A stretch of 43,479 nt of DNA from JBLMYQ01 sp050258375. Its GTDB lineage: Bacteria > Bacillota > Clostridia > Acetivibrionales > UBA4821. Where the stretch lies: NCBI GenBank assembly GCA_050258375.1, contig JBLMYQ010000019.1, positions 1 through 43,479 of the forward strand, read 5' to 3'. Shown one piece after another: positions 1 through 8,383 of the stretch (positions are counted from its first letter, which is position 1; each line of letters begins with the position of its first letter). A program made the position numbers and the translations under genes. The notes beneath the pieces are model-generated. The model saw only the letters and a program-made list of their open reading frames with translations, was not told the origin of the DNA and did no database searches.

Positions 1-1911
1 CCAAGCCTGTGAAACAGCCCCTCGTGGGACAAGAGGCTCATTTCCGTCAAATATTTCCGAAATGCTCCCTATACAAGCATCACCAAGGTGGTCTTTAAAT
101 GGCTCAAGAATTTGCTTGGCAACTATTTTACTCTTTTCAGAATAATCTTCTGTTCTTCTATATGCTTTTACAAAATGCCCAATCAACCAGCTCCATACTG
201 TTCCTTGATGATATGCCGAATCTCTGCTAAACATATCGCCTATATATATTCCTTTATATTCAGGATCTTCAGGGGTAAGACTTCTTAGCCCATATGAAGT
301 ATAAAGATGTTTCCAAACAGTCTTTACCACCTTCTTTGCCTTTTCTCCCTCAATAACAGGGAAGGAAAGGCTTGCCGCCAAAATTTGATTTGGTCTTATC
401 TTTGCATCTTTAGCTTCGTTATCTATAACATCATAAAGACACTTTTTTTCTTCATTCCAAAATACTTTTACAAATGAATCCTTAACTATTTTTGATGCTT
501 CAGTATAAAGATTGGTTTTTAAATCCAACTTCTGTGAAATATGTTCCATTACCTTCAATGCATTGTACCATAAAGCATTGATTTCTACAGCCTTTCCATG
601 TCTAGGCGTAACCACCCAATCTCCAACCTTGGCATCCATCCATGTAAGCTGAACACCTTTTTCTCCCGCCGTAATCAGCCCATCAGAATCCATTTTTATT
701 GAAAAATCAGTACCGCTGACAAATCTCTCAATTATTTCTTTTAATGATGGAAAAAGCTTGTCTTTAACAAACTCATAATCATCAGTATACTGCAAATATT
801 TATATACTGCCTCAAAATACCAGAGCGGCGCATCAACTGTATTATATATAGGTTCTTGCCCCTCATCAGGAAACATATTTGGTATCAAACCATTTTTTAC
901 ATACTTCGAAAATGTGTACAATATATCCTTTGCATCCTCAAACCGCTTTGTTACAAGCGTAAGCCCCGGAAGAGCAATCATTGTATCTCTTCCCCAATCC
1001 GTAAACCAGTGGTAGCCCGCAAGAATAGTCTTGGAATTTGTTGATTTCCTATATGTTATAAATGAATCAGCAGTTACTACCATTTTGTTTACAAATTCGC
1101 TGCTGTACCCTGCTGTTTCTATCAATCCATTAATCCTATCCTGTTCTTTATCAAGAAGCTCTAAGCCATTCACACTATCAATATCATCCAACGAAGCAAC
1201 AATAGTAATTATTTTGGTTTCCATAGGCTTCAGCTTAATTTCAAAATAGCCGGGAATATAATGGTCTTCAACTGATTTTAAACCTCTTTCCTTTTCAGCT
1301 GAATATTCCATATTTGTAAACCACCCATTATCAATACCGTTAAAATTACCTTCTGATGCTTTTATTTTTATAGAAATATCCAAATCATACGGCGTAATTT
1401 CTACCAAGGTCTTTTCGGTCTTTTTTGAAAATCTCATAAAGCTTTGTGATGAATCTCCATGATAATCCCTAAAGTTAACCACAGGATTAATTTTAAACAC
1501 AGCCTTATCATTTCCATTTGAAATTTTATACAATACTACAACTGAGTTTTTACCATAAATCATAAATACTTTTTTTTCAATACTTGCATCCTGTATGCTG
1601 TAAATATAAGTAGGAAATGGATTCATTACAAATCTTTGTAGATGATGATAGCCTGTACAAATATACCCCGGAGTTTGATTTGCAAATATATCATATCTTT
1701 TGCCATATATTTCAAACGATTCATCAAGCTTAGAAAGTATGAGATGTCTTTTAACGGGAGGATTAAGCGAAGCAGTTAACAGTCCATGATACCTTCTTGA
1801 ATTAGCCCCAATTATTGTAGAAGATGCAAATCCTCCAATTCCATTCGCTATTATCCACTCTCTCTGTATACCCTGTTCAAAGGTTCTCCAATACGCCTTT
1901 CCAAATTCCAT
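1..1911 (-). CDS. Glycogen debranching enzyme (amylo-alpha-1,6-glucosidase type), 3' end cut by window edge
   Basis: The frame is open for 637 codons from ATG 1911 and runs off the left edge. The start is set by AGGAG seven bases upstream; an in-frame ATG at 1926 would place that AGGAG inside the gene. The N-terminus contains NGIGGFASSTIIGANSRRYH, typical of the debranching-enzyme N-terminal domain. The second half has the (alpha/alpha)6 catalytic domain with WFTDWGRDTMIALPGL, VDAPLWYFEAV and LTWMDAK, and the visible end reads PRGAVSQAW, near the usual C-terminus, so probably only a few tens of residues are missing. The family hydrolyses alpha-1,6 branches in glycogen. There is no signal peptide, so it is cytoplasmic. 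It lies 44 bases downstream of yvcK on the same strand. Close relatives can act on other alpha-glucans. Confidence 0.92.
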   Translation of the reverse strand, partial: MEFGKAYWRTFEQGIQREWIIANGIGGFASSTIIGANSRRYHGLLTASLNPPVKRHLILSKLDESFEIYGKRYDIFANQTPGYICTGYHHLQRFVMNPFPTYIYSIQDASIEKKVFMIYGKNSVVVLYKISNGNDKAVFKINPVVNFRDYHGDSSQSFMRFSKKTEKTLVEITPYDLDISIKIKASEGNFNGIDNGWFTNMEYSAEKERGLKSVEDHYIPGYFEIKLKPMETKIITIVASLDDIDSVNGLELLDKEQDRINGLIETAGYSSEFVNKMVVTADSFITYRKSTNSKTILAGYHWFTDWGRDTMIALPGLTLVTKRFEDAKDILYTFSKYVKNGLIPNMFPDEGQEPIYNTVDAPLWYFEAVYKYLQYTDDYEFVKDKLFPSLKEIIERFVSGTDFSIKMDSDGLITAGEKGVQLTWMDAKVGDWVVTPRHGKAVEINALWYNALKVMEHISQKLDLKTNLYTEASKIVKDSFVKVFWNEEKKCLYDVIDNEAKDAKIRPNQILAASLSFPVIEGEKAKKVVKTVWKHLYTSYGLRSLTPEDPEYKGIYIGDMFSRDSAYHQGTVWSWLIGHFVKAYRRTEDYSEKSKIVAKQILEPFKDHLGDACIGSISEIFDGNEPLVPRGAVSQAW

Positions 1912-1955
1912 ATTTTTTCTCCTCATTGGATTAATATGTTTTAAATTCTTTTATC

Positions 1956-3335
1956 CTATAACCCTATTTTCTGATGTTCTCTTTCAACAGTGGAAGGAAG
2001 CTGCGGCATTGATGCTATTTTTTTTATTCTGCCTTTTGTATAAAAATATTCTATCATTTTCTTTTTATCTTTTAATATTATTTCTTCATTTATCAACTTG
2101 ATTATTGCTGTCGAAAGCTTTCCATGATGATGTCTGACAAGCCCTTTTTCAACATCTATAAGGTCAGCTTTAATAGTCTTGATTCCCATTTTCGAAATGT
2201 TAGCTTCATCAATAACAACTCTTTTAGAGCCATCCTGATTGTACTTTTGCTTTAGAGATTCCTTAATAACTCCTCTGTTTACTAAACAATAATCAATCTT
2301 TTGCAGCTTTGAATTGTTAGCTATCGCTTTTAAATGCTCAGAAGCCGTATAATTATCCGTTTCTCCTCTTTGAGTCATTATATTGCAAACATATACCTTA
2401 ACAGCCTTGCTTTCATTAATTGCCTCACAAATACCATCTACCAGCAGGTTAGAAATTATACTTGTATACAGACTTCCCGGTCCAAGAACAATGACATCTG
2501 CATCTTTTATTCTTTGAATTACATCCAAAAGAGCAGGTGGATTATCCGGCTCTAAAAATATCCTCTTTATTCCGGTATTTCTCTGCTTGCATTCGTTAAC
2601 AATATTTGTTTCCCCTAATGCTATACTTTTATCATCTAACTCTGCACACAATCTGATATCTGAAAGCGTTACAGGCAATACATCCCCTGTGACTGCAAGA
2701 ACATGACTCATTTTTTTCACAGCTTCTTCAAAGCTCCCTGCTACACCTGACATAGCTGCCAAAAATAAATTTCCAAAATTCTGTCCCTTTAACATTCCTT
2801 CTGTAAATCTATACTGTAAAAGCTTTTCAAGTATTGGTTCAGTTCTTGCTAAAGCAAGGATACAATTTCTAATGTCTCCCGGTGGAAGCATTCCAAGGTC
2901 TTCCCTTAAAACTCCCGAACCGCCTCCATCATCTGATACTGTTACAACCGCAGTAAGATTGGATGTAAAGCTTTTTAAACCCCTTAGCATAGTTGATAAA
3001 CCAGTTCCCCCTCCAATTACAACCATCTTGGGACCTGATTCAAGATAACGTTTTTCTATTAGCATTTTACCAATTGTTTTGGAATTAACGTGACTATGAA
3101 AGCCAGTATCATTCAGAGCTTTAATAATAGTTTTTCCAATAAAGATTATTGACATAATTATAAGAAAAAAACCTGATACAACAGCCATAATACCAATCAT
3201 AGTTGAAGTATCATATGATATATGTGATGTCATAAAAATTGCAATTCCATAGCTTTGAATAAGTACTCCGATTATTCCGACAAATACCCATCGTTTAATA
3301 TTCAATCCCGGTCTTAGCCAGTCAATAAACCTCAT
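1956..3335 (-). CDS. yvcK: YvcK/CofD-like gluconeogenesis factor, UDP-sugar binding
   Basis: A 459-residue protein with two hydrophobic segments at about residues 15-32 and 43-68, then the YvcK fold with GGGTGLSTMLRGLK and VTVSDDGGGSGVLRE, the nucleotide-sugar binding loops. The family binds UDP-GlcNAc and links central carbon metabolism to cell-wall synthesis and shape in Bacillus. The N-terminal membrane anchor is common in clostridial members and absent from Bacillus YvcK. It follows rapZ by 17 bases in a murB-rapZ-yvcK run, the usual Firmicutes order. The usual next gene, whiA, is not here; a debranching enzyme follows instead. Confidence 0.95.
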   Translation of the reverse strand: MRFIDWLRPGLNIKRWVFVGIIGVLIQSYGIAIFMTSHISYDTSTMIGIMAVVSGFFLIIMSIIFIGKTIIKALNDTGFHSHVNSKTIGKMLIEKRYLESGPKMVVIGGGTGLSTMLRGLKSFTSNLTAVVTVSDDGGGSGVLREDLGMLPPGDIRNCILALARTEPILEKLLQYRFTEGMLKGQNFGNLFLAAMSGVAGSFEEAVKKMSHVLAVTGDVLPVTLSDIRLCAELDDKSIALGETNIVNECKQRNTGIKRIFLEPDNPPALLDVIQRIKDADVIVLGPGSLYTSIISNLLVDGICEAINESKAVKVYVCNIMTQRGETDNYTASEHLKAIANNSKLQKIDYCLVNRGVIKESLKQKYNQDGSKRVVIDEANISKMGIKTIKADLIDVEKGLVRHHHGKLSTAIIKLINEEIILKDKKKMIEYFYTKGRIKKIASMPQLPSTVEREHQKIGL

Positions 3336-3352
3336 TACCTTCAGCCCCCCGT

Positions 3353-4216
3353 TCAGCAGCTGTCCTTACTTATATCTCTATGTTCTATAACTACGTGATG
3401 CCCTTTTCCCTCCAGAATAACTGCAAGCTCCTCCGCAATAGTGATTGACCTGTGTTTTCCGCCAGTACAACCTATTGAAATTACAAGCTGTGATTTTCCT
3501 TCTTTTATATAATTAGGAATCAGAAATTCCAGCATATCATCAGTTTTTTTGATAAACTCTTTGGTTTCATCAAACTGCAAAACATATTCTTTAACAAGCT
3601 TATCTTTACCGGTTAATTTCTTAAGATTTTCAATATAAAAAGGATTAGGTATAAATCTAACATCAAACACCAAATCTGAATCAATTGGTATTCCATATTT
3701 AAACCCAAAAGACATTACAGTTATAATTACCCCTTCAAAGCTCTTTCCTTCAAGGAATATGCTGTTAATATGTTCTTTTAACTGCCTTGTTGAAAGATTT
3801 GAAGTATCAATAATATAATTTGCTCTCTTTTTAAGACCTTCCAGCAGTGCCTTTTCTTTTTCAATTCCGGTGATAATCCTGCCTTCCGGAGAAAGTGGAT
3901 GAGAACGCCTTGTTTCTTTAAATCTTTTTATTAAAGATTGATCTGATGCTTCTAAAAACAGTATTTCATAAGAAAATCCCTGTTCCTTCATTGAAGACAA
4001 ATATTCAAAAAGCTCATCAAAAAGCTTTCCACCTCTGATATCAATTACTATTGCAACCTTTTCAATCTTGTTATTTGTTTGACTGCAAAGCTCTGTAAAC
4101 TTTGGAAGTAAGGCAGGAGGTAAATTATCCACACAAAAAAAGCCATGATCTTCAAGGAATTTTATTGCCTGGCTTTTCCCTGCTCCCGACAAACCTGTTA
4201 CTATTACAAACCTCAC
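3353..4216 (-). CDS. rapZ: RapZ/YvcJ-family nucleotide-binding protein
   Basis: The 287-residue protein opens with a Walker A loop (GLSGAGKS, residues 8-15) and has CVDNLPPALLP and FEGVIITVMSFGFKYGIP, diagnostic of the family. The C-terminal domain ends with SIGCTGGKHRSITIAEELA. The start is GTG at 4216, preceded by AAAGGA. In enterobacteria RapZ is an adaptor that delivers GlmZ RNA to RNase E; in Firmicutes the homologue YvcJ is a GTPase/ATPase of less certain role. It lies between murB and yvcK, so a link to cell-wall precursor supply is likely by context. Confidence 0.95.
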   Translation of the reverse strand: MRFVIVTGLSGAGKSQAIKFLEDHGFFCVDNLPPALLPKFTELCSQTNNKIEKVAIVIDIRGGKLFDELFEYLSSMKEQGFSYEILFLEASDQSLIKRFKETRRSHPLSPEGRIITGIEKEKALLEGLKKRANYIIDTSNLSTRQLKEHINSIFLEGKSFEGVIITVMSFGFKYGIPIDSDLVFDVRFIPNPFYIENLKKLTGKDKLVKEYVLQFDETKEFIKKTDDMLEFLIPNYIKEGKSQLVISIGCTGGKHRSITIAEELAVILEGKGHHVVIEHRDISKDSC

Positions 4217-4258
4217 TTTAATTATCCTTTCTTAACTGTTTGTTCTGTATTGTGATTA

Positions 4259-4285
4259 GTGGACTAGCCAATGTCTCGCCCCTAC
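4259..4285. repeat. Family A palindromic repeat, single copy
   Basis: Read on the minus strand this is GTAGGGGCGAGACATTGGCT followed by AGTCCAC, an imperfect palindrome in the rapZ-murB gap. It matches the three copies at 6016-6108 in its leading GTAGGGGCGA and in size. The arms here are more decayed than in the other copies. Confidence 0.6.
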
Positions 4286-4303
4286 TTTACATTTTACACT
4301 AAT

Positions 4304-5218
4304 TTAATCTTCTCCAACAATCTTCACTTCTGTTTCTAAATCAACACCAAACTTTATCTTAACAATCTCTTTAGCATATTCAATTAAATGAATTATATCT
4401 GAGGCTCTTGCTTTTCCTCTGTTTATAATAAAACCTGTATGCTTTTCTGAAATCTGCGCTCCGCCATGAATATATCCTTTTAATCCTGCATCTTCTATTA
4501 ATTTCCCTGCATAATAGCCTTCAGGTCTTTTGAATATACTACCTGCGCTCGGATAGCAAAGCGGCTGTTTTTCATTTCTTTGTATCATAAGGCTAGTCAT
4601 TTTTTCTTTTATTTCAGGTATACTGCTTTTTGTTAGCTTAAGTACAGCTTTAAGTACTATGAGATTTTTATTGCTGTAAAAGCTCCTTCTATAATTAAAT
4701 TCCTGCTCCTTATCTTGAAGCTCATGAATGTTTCCATCCATATCAATATATTCTGATTTAATAACCAAATCTCCTATTTGTTCTCCATAAGCACCCGCAT
4801 TCATTACTACTGCTCCGCCAAGAGTACCGGGAATACCACTTGCGAATTCCAGCCTGGCGAGGCTGTTTTTCATTGCAGTATTTGATAATTTTGACAGGAG
4901 TACTCCGGTATCCGCCTCTATTATATCATCTTTAATAAATATATTATTAAAGTTATCTAAAATATTTATTACAATTCCTCTTATCCCTCCATCTTTTACT
5001 ATGAGATTAGAGCCATTCCCAAGTATAAACATTGGGGTATCTTCATTCTTCGCAAATGCTACTACGTTTTTGAGTTCTTCTAAATTAGAAGGAACAACAA
5101 AAATGTCAGCAGGTCCTCCAACACGGAAAGAAGTATGCCTATTCATTGGCTCATTAATATGTATATTTTTAATTCCAAATTCATCTTTTAATTTAGTATA
5201 TAGATGCTCCATTTCCAT
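4304..5218 (-). CDS. murB: UDP-N-acetylenolpyruvoylglucosamine reductase
   Basis: MurB reduces UDP-GlcNAc-enolpyruvate to UDP-MurNAc in peptidoglycan synthesis, using FAD and NADPH. The 304-residue product has the FAD-binding signatures HTSFRVGGPADIF (near 29) and SGIPGTLGGAVVMNAGAYG (near 127). Its catalytic-domain elements are YRRSFYS, the AGSIFKRP serine loop and a C-terminal glutamate in LETEV. The short loop pattern places it with the Gram-positive type. The ATG at 5218 follows GGAGG by seven bases. It is cytoplasmic and heads the murB-rapZ-yvcK run. Confidence 0.97.
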   Translation of the reverse strand: MEMEHLYTKLKDEFGIKNIHINEPMNRHTSFRVGGPADIFVVPSNLEELKNVVAFAKNEDTPMFILGNGSNLIVKDGGIRGIVINILDNFNNIFIKDDIIEADTGVLLSKLSNTAMKNSLARLEFASGIPGTLGGAVVMNAGAYGEQIGDLVIKSEYIDMDGNIHELQDKEQEFNYRRSFYSNKNLIVLKAVLKLTKSSIPEIKEKMTSLMIQRNEKQPLCYPSAGSIFKRPEGYYAGKLIEDAGLKGYIHGGAQISEKHTGFIINRGKARASDIIHLIEYAKEIVKIKFGVDLETEVKIVGED

Positions 5219-5232
5219 AAGTCCACCTCCTT

Positions 5233-5277
5233 CCCCCCCATTCCTCCCTTCAATAGTGAGGAGAGATTAGGTGGGGA
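5233..5277. repeat. Family B C/G-rich palindromic repeat
   Basis: This imperfect inverted repeat in the PHP-murB gap has C-rich left arms and a right arm TGAGGAGAGATTAGGTGGGG. It shares TGAGGAGA...TTAG with the copy at 27446-27487 and the CTCCCT/AGGGAG core with the copies at 26192 and 27508. It contains no gene. Confidence 0.5.
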
Positions 5278-5288
5278 ATTTTTATAAG

Positions 5289-5993
5289 CTATTTCAACCT
5301 TAAATGCTTTAAAACCTTATCCTTTGAAGTATTAATAATAAGCTCTTCAGGTATACCGCAATCCTTTATTATTTTTTCTATTATCTCAAAGTTTCCTACT
5401 TCAAAACTGCTGTGAGCATCACTGCCACAAGAAATTTTTACACCATATTTTTTAGCTGCCAGTGCAACACCTTCTGTATATTGCTCAGCTCCTTTTCTGA
5501 CATAAAATGATTTATTATTTAATTCTATAAGCTTTCCATATTGCTTTGCCGCTGCTGCTACTTCATCAATATCAATCTCAAAATTAGGATTGTCTGGATG
5601 CCCGATAATATCTACATTAGGATTCTCCAATGCTTTTATTATTGTTTTCGTATTCTGGCTTATTGTGCCAGGCTCAATACAAACATCATGCAAGGACGCA
5701 ATCACAATATCCAATGCTTCAAGTATTTTTTCAGGCATATCAATTGTACCCTCAAAATCTATAATATTAGCTTCTACGCCTTTTAGAACTCTTACTCCAT
5801 CAATATTATCCGGGAACGATGCCATATTCCCAAAATAAAAAATATCCGGACTTCCTTGCAAGGAAACTCCATGGTCTGTTATTGCTATTACTTCATAATT
5901 TTTATTCTTTGCTGAAGAAACAAGTTCCTGAATACTGCTGTAGGCATGACCACTAGAAATACTATGGCAGTGCAAATCTGCAACCAAATTCAA
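5289..5993 (-). CDS. PHP-domain phosphatase, YcdX-like
   Basis: A 234-residue PHP domain with metal-binding motifs in order: DLHCHS (residues 6-11), ITDHG (about 38-42), a glutamate in KGVEANI, ASLHD, IGHPDNP and a final CGSDAHSS. Together these give the His-rich trinuclear metal site of the YcdX group, which hydrolyses phosphate esters. The substrate is unknown. Translation probably starts at TTG 5993 after a GGAG. It lies immediately upstream of murB's neighbourhood, separated by a family B repeat. It is cytoplasmic. A histidinol-phosphatase role is less likely because that family is longer. Confidence 0.88.
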   Translation of the reverse strand: MNLVADLHCHSISSGHAYSSIQELVSSAKNKNYEVIAITDHGVSLQGSPDIFYFGNMASFPDNIDGVRVLKGVEANIIDFEGTIDMPEKILEALDIVIASLHDVCIEPGTISQNTKTIIKALENPNVDIIGHPDNPNFEIDIDEVAAAAKQYGKLIELNNKSFYVRKGAEQYTEGVALAAKKYGVKISCGSDAHSSFEVGNFEIIEKIIKDCGIPEELIINTSKDKVLKHLRLK

Positions 5994-6015
5994 AATTTAT
6001 TCACTCCAATCTTTT

Positions 6016-6108
6016 TGGGCAAGTCATTGCCCCGCCCCTACATTATGCTAGGTGAACCATTATCTCGCCCAAATATTACACTGGGCGAACTGATGTTTCG
6101 CCCCTACT
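6016..6108. repeat. Three tandem family A palindromic repeats, one overlapping dut
   Basis: The three units lie at 6016-6041, 6047-6071 and 6080-6108. On the minus strand each has the form GGGCGA-(about 10 bases)-TCGCCC with variations: GGGCGAAACATCAGTTCGCC, GGGCGAGATAATGGTTCACC and GGGCGGGGCAATGACTTGCC. Two begin with GTAGG. The unit at 6080-6108 lies inside the dut reading frame; the other two are in the gap upstream of the PHP gene. Confidence 0.75.
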
Positions 6109-6561
6109 ATTAACCCCTGTGCTGCCAAATCCGCCAAATCTGGTAGTGACATCCAAATCCTCAACCTGAGTCCAGCATACATTAACAATAGGCATAATGA
6201 CAAGCTGCGCAATTCTATCGCCAGGATTGATAACTTGAGATTCCAAGCCTATATTTACCAGCGCAACCTTAAGCTCATTAATATAATCCGAATCAATTAA
6301 TCCTACTCCATTACTCAGAGCAATACCCTTTTTAGAGGCTAATCCCGATCTCGCAAATATAAAGCCGGCAAGATTTTTGTCCTCTATATGGATTGCTGCT
6401 CCAGTATTTATAAGTATTCTTTCCCCGGGATTTATAGTGACAGGTTCGTCAATACAAGCACACAAATCAAGTCCTGCTGAGCCTTCTGTTGCATATTTGG
6501 GCAAACCCCATTCAAGTATTTTATCATTTAATACCTTAATCTTTATATTCGCTGAATTCAC
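6076..6561 (-). CDS. dut: dUTP diphosphatase with a repeat-encoded C-terminal tail
   Basis: Dut hydrolyses dUTP to dUMP and pyrophosphate, keeping uracil out of DNA and feeding dTMP synthesis. The 161-residue trimeric-type enzyme shows all five motifs: AGLDLCA, FARSGLASKKG, GLIDSDYINELKV, PGDRIAQLVI and RFGGFGSTG. It starts at GTG 6561 after GAGGGG. After the last motif most family members end within a few residues, but here VNSRGETSVRPV follows, and the last ten codons (6079-6108) are exactly a family A palindromic repeat. The enzyme should still be active because motif five is intact. Confidence 0.96.
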   Translation of the reverse strand: MNSANIKIKVLNDKILEWGLPKYATEGSAGLDLCACIDEPVTINPGERILINTGAAIHIEDKNLAGFIFARSGLASKKGIALSNGVGLIDSDYINELKVALVNIGLESQVINPGDRIAQLVIMPIVNVCWTQVEDLDVTTRFGGFGSTGVNSRGETSVRPV

Positions 6562-6581
6562 AAAGATACCCCTCTCCCAAT

Positions 6582-7193
6582 CTATATTGCCCTAAATGCT
6601 TTTTCTAAGTCCATTATAAACTTTGAGTATTTATTCTCATCATCAGGAGTACTAAATTCTTTTATAGAAATTCCGCACTCATACCTATCGTCGCTTCTAT
6701 CTCTCAATCTTACAACCTCACCTGTCATTGAACAAACTCTGGACGGATATGATAGCAACAACTTAACCTCTAGCAGCTCATTCTTTTTGTATTGTTTCTT
6801 TGTAGCTAAAAGCAGCCCTTTTCTACTCAAATTAATAACCGAAGCCGGTTGTTTTTGTTCAGTAAACGCCATTATTCTCAAATTAATTCTCTTAGCTATT
6901 CTTGCATTAATGAACTCTTCTACTTCTGTTTCAGGCTTGATTATAAGTGTTAATCCTTCACTTCTTATGTCAATCCCCGTGATTCGTGATTTGAAAAAGT
7001 ATTCAGCATCACCTTCCGGTACTCTGCAAGCAATTATATCATCTATAAGCAGTCCTGTTTTTTCAAAATCTCTTGAAATAATAAGGTATATCTCTCCATT
7101 CTCTACCTTACTAACCAGACTATATACAAATTGATGAAATGGTGAATAATCAACAAACAGATATTTATTTAAGAATTGGCTGAAATCAAACAT
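6582..7193 (-). CDS. PilZ-domain protein with an N-terminal YcgR-like domain
   Basis: The 203-residue product has an N-terminal beta domain like the flagellar-brake YcgR/YpfB group and a C-terminal PilZ domain (about residues 105-200). The PilZ signature is degenerate but readable: RINLR at the start and VINLSRKGLLL in place of the usual D/NxSxxG. PilZ domains bind cyclic di-GMP. I chose ATG 7193 because AAAGGA precedes it by seven bases; an upstream in-frame ATG is possible but lacks a good ribosome site. No flagellar gene is nearby, so its target is unknown. Confidence 0.8.
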   Translation of the reverse strand: MFDFSQFLNKYLFVDYSPFHQFVYSLVSKVENGEIYLIISRDFEKTGLLIDDIIACRVPEGDAEYFFKSRITGIDIRSEGLTLIIKPETEVEEFINARIAKRINLRIMAFTEQKQPASVINLSRKGLLLATKKQYKKNELLEVKLLLSYPSRVCSMTGEVVRLRDRSDDRYECGISIKEFSTPDDENKYSKFIMDLEKAFRAI

Positions 7194-7283
7194 GTTCTTT
7201 TCCTTTCTTGTTGTAAACTTTTTATCAACCATAACTATTATATTTATATAATTCCGCCAATTCAAGCCAAATCTTATATATTT

Positions 7284-8228
7284 TTATTCCTCGTTCTTCT
7301 TTTCCAACTCACTTAAATTATCCAGGACTAGCTTGCCTTTTAATCTTATCAGAGGGTAATCCTTCATTTTTATTACTTTTTCCAAATCCAGTAGGGAAAA
7401 ATCAATTTTATTTATTTTCTCCTGCTGTTCTTTTTCAGAGGTTGCCCTTAAGGTTTGAAACAAGCTTTTAGTCAAATTGTAATTCTGAGAAACTATATCC
7501 CATTTGTTTACTGCTGAAAAAAATATGATATTTCTAATATGATACTTTAATTTTAAAACATCTATAGGAAAATCCACTTTGTAATATACCCAGAAATTAA
7601 TCAAGGAAAAGGCAAGATTGTTTGCAGATATAACAGCTTCTTCTTTTTTCTTCATAATAATTAAATTCGTAAGTTGATTTAAAGTATTGTCAAAAATATC
7701 AATATTATTTTTGGATACACCATCCTTAGCAGCTTGAGGCATATAATCATTCCATTGCATATGAATTTTTTGAACATCCATTAAAGCTTGTTCCCACTTA
7801 ATAGGTTCTTGGGTAACCAATATGCTCTTTTCTTTTTGCTTATTATTAGTCTGAGCTTCCTGCTGTTGTCCTGAGCTTTGTGACTGCTGGGAGCCTGTTT
7901 GACTACCCTGTTCAGATTGATTACCCTCACTCTGCCCTGATTGTCCTCCCTGCTGGTCACTCCCTTGCGATTCCTGCTGCTGCCCTTGACCTTCCTCCTT
8001 CTGCAGTTTCTCTTCAGGAATTCCGCTAAACATTGCAAGCATTTTCTGAACATCGCCATCTATTTTTTTCAGCTTGGTAGAATCTTTTTTTTGCTCCTCA
8101 TTTGATTGACCCTCGTTCGATGATTTTTGTGTATCTCCTTGCTGTTGCTTCTGTTCCTGATCTGGACATCCAGAAAACATAACAGTAATTATAATAACAA
8201 TTAAAAAAATAAAATTTTTCTTTTTCAT
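7284..8228 (-). CDS. Lipoprotein with a Q/S/G-rich linker, function unknown
   Basis: The 314-residue product starts with MKKKNFIFLIV and a lipobox-like FSGC, so it should be lipidated and face outward. Residues from about 20 to 130 are a low-complexity Gln/Ser/Gly/Glu-rich stretch, probably a flexible wall-spanning linker. The last 170 residues are predicted helical, charged and free of cysteine, with no motif I recognise. The start at 8228 is supported by GGAG seven bases upstream; the frame stays open further upstream without a signal. A terminator at 8303-8335 separates it from the DUF3048 gene, so it is probably transcribed alone. Confidence 0.75.
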   Translation of the reverse strand: MKKKNFIFLIVIIITVMFSGCPDQEQKQQQGDTQKSSNEGQSNEEQKKDSTKLKKIDGDVQKMLAMFSGIPEEKLQKEEGQGQQQESQGSDQQGGQSGQSEGNQSEQGSQTGSQQSQSSGQQQEAQTNNKQKEKSILVTQEPIKWEQALMDVQKIHMQWNDYMPQAAKDGVSKNNIDIFDNTLNQLTNLIIMKKKEEAVISANNLAFSLINFWVYYKVDFPIDVLKLKYHIRNIIFFSAVNKWDIVSQNYNLTKSLFQTLRATSEKEQQEKINKIDFSLLDLEKVIKMKDYPLIRLKGKLVLDNLSELEKKNEE

Positions 8229-8302
8229 CTTAGCACTCCATTTCAATTTTAACTTTAATACTTTTCTTAATTTAGTATTTCCAACATTCTTTGTCAAAAT
8301 TC

Positions 8303-8335
8303 GAAAAAAATAAAACCGAAAAATACTTCGGTTTT
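8303..8335 (-). terminator. Rho-independent terminator after the DUF3048 gene
   Basis: On the minus strand AAAACCGAA (8327-8335) pairs with TTCGGTTTT (8312-8320) around a six-base loop, followed by ATTTTTTT. The nine-pair stem plus T tract is a standard terminator and lies 49 bases past the DUF3048 stop. Confidence 0.85.
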
Positions 8336-8383
8336 ATTAAGAAAAATCTTTTATAGTTTATTTCCAGCTAAGATTTATAACTA

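Noticed and set aside
7781..8059. A 92-codon minus-strand frame rich in Arg and Lys
   Set aside because: It lies in another frame of the Q/S/G-rich lipoprotein gene and results from the CAG/CAA repeats there; it has no ribosome site of its own.
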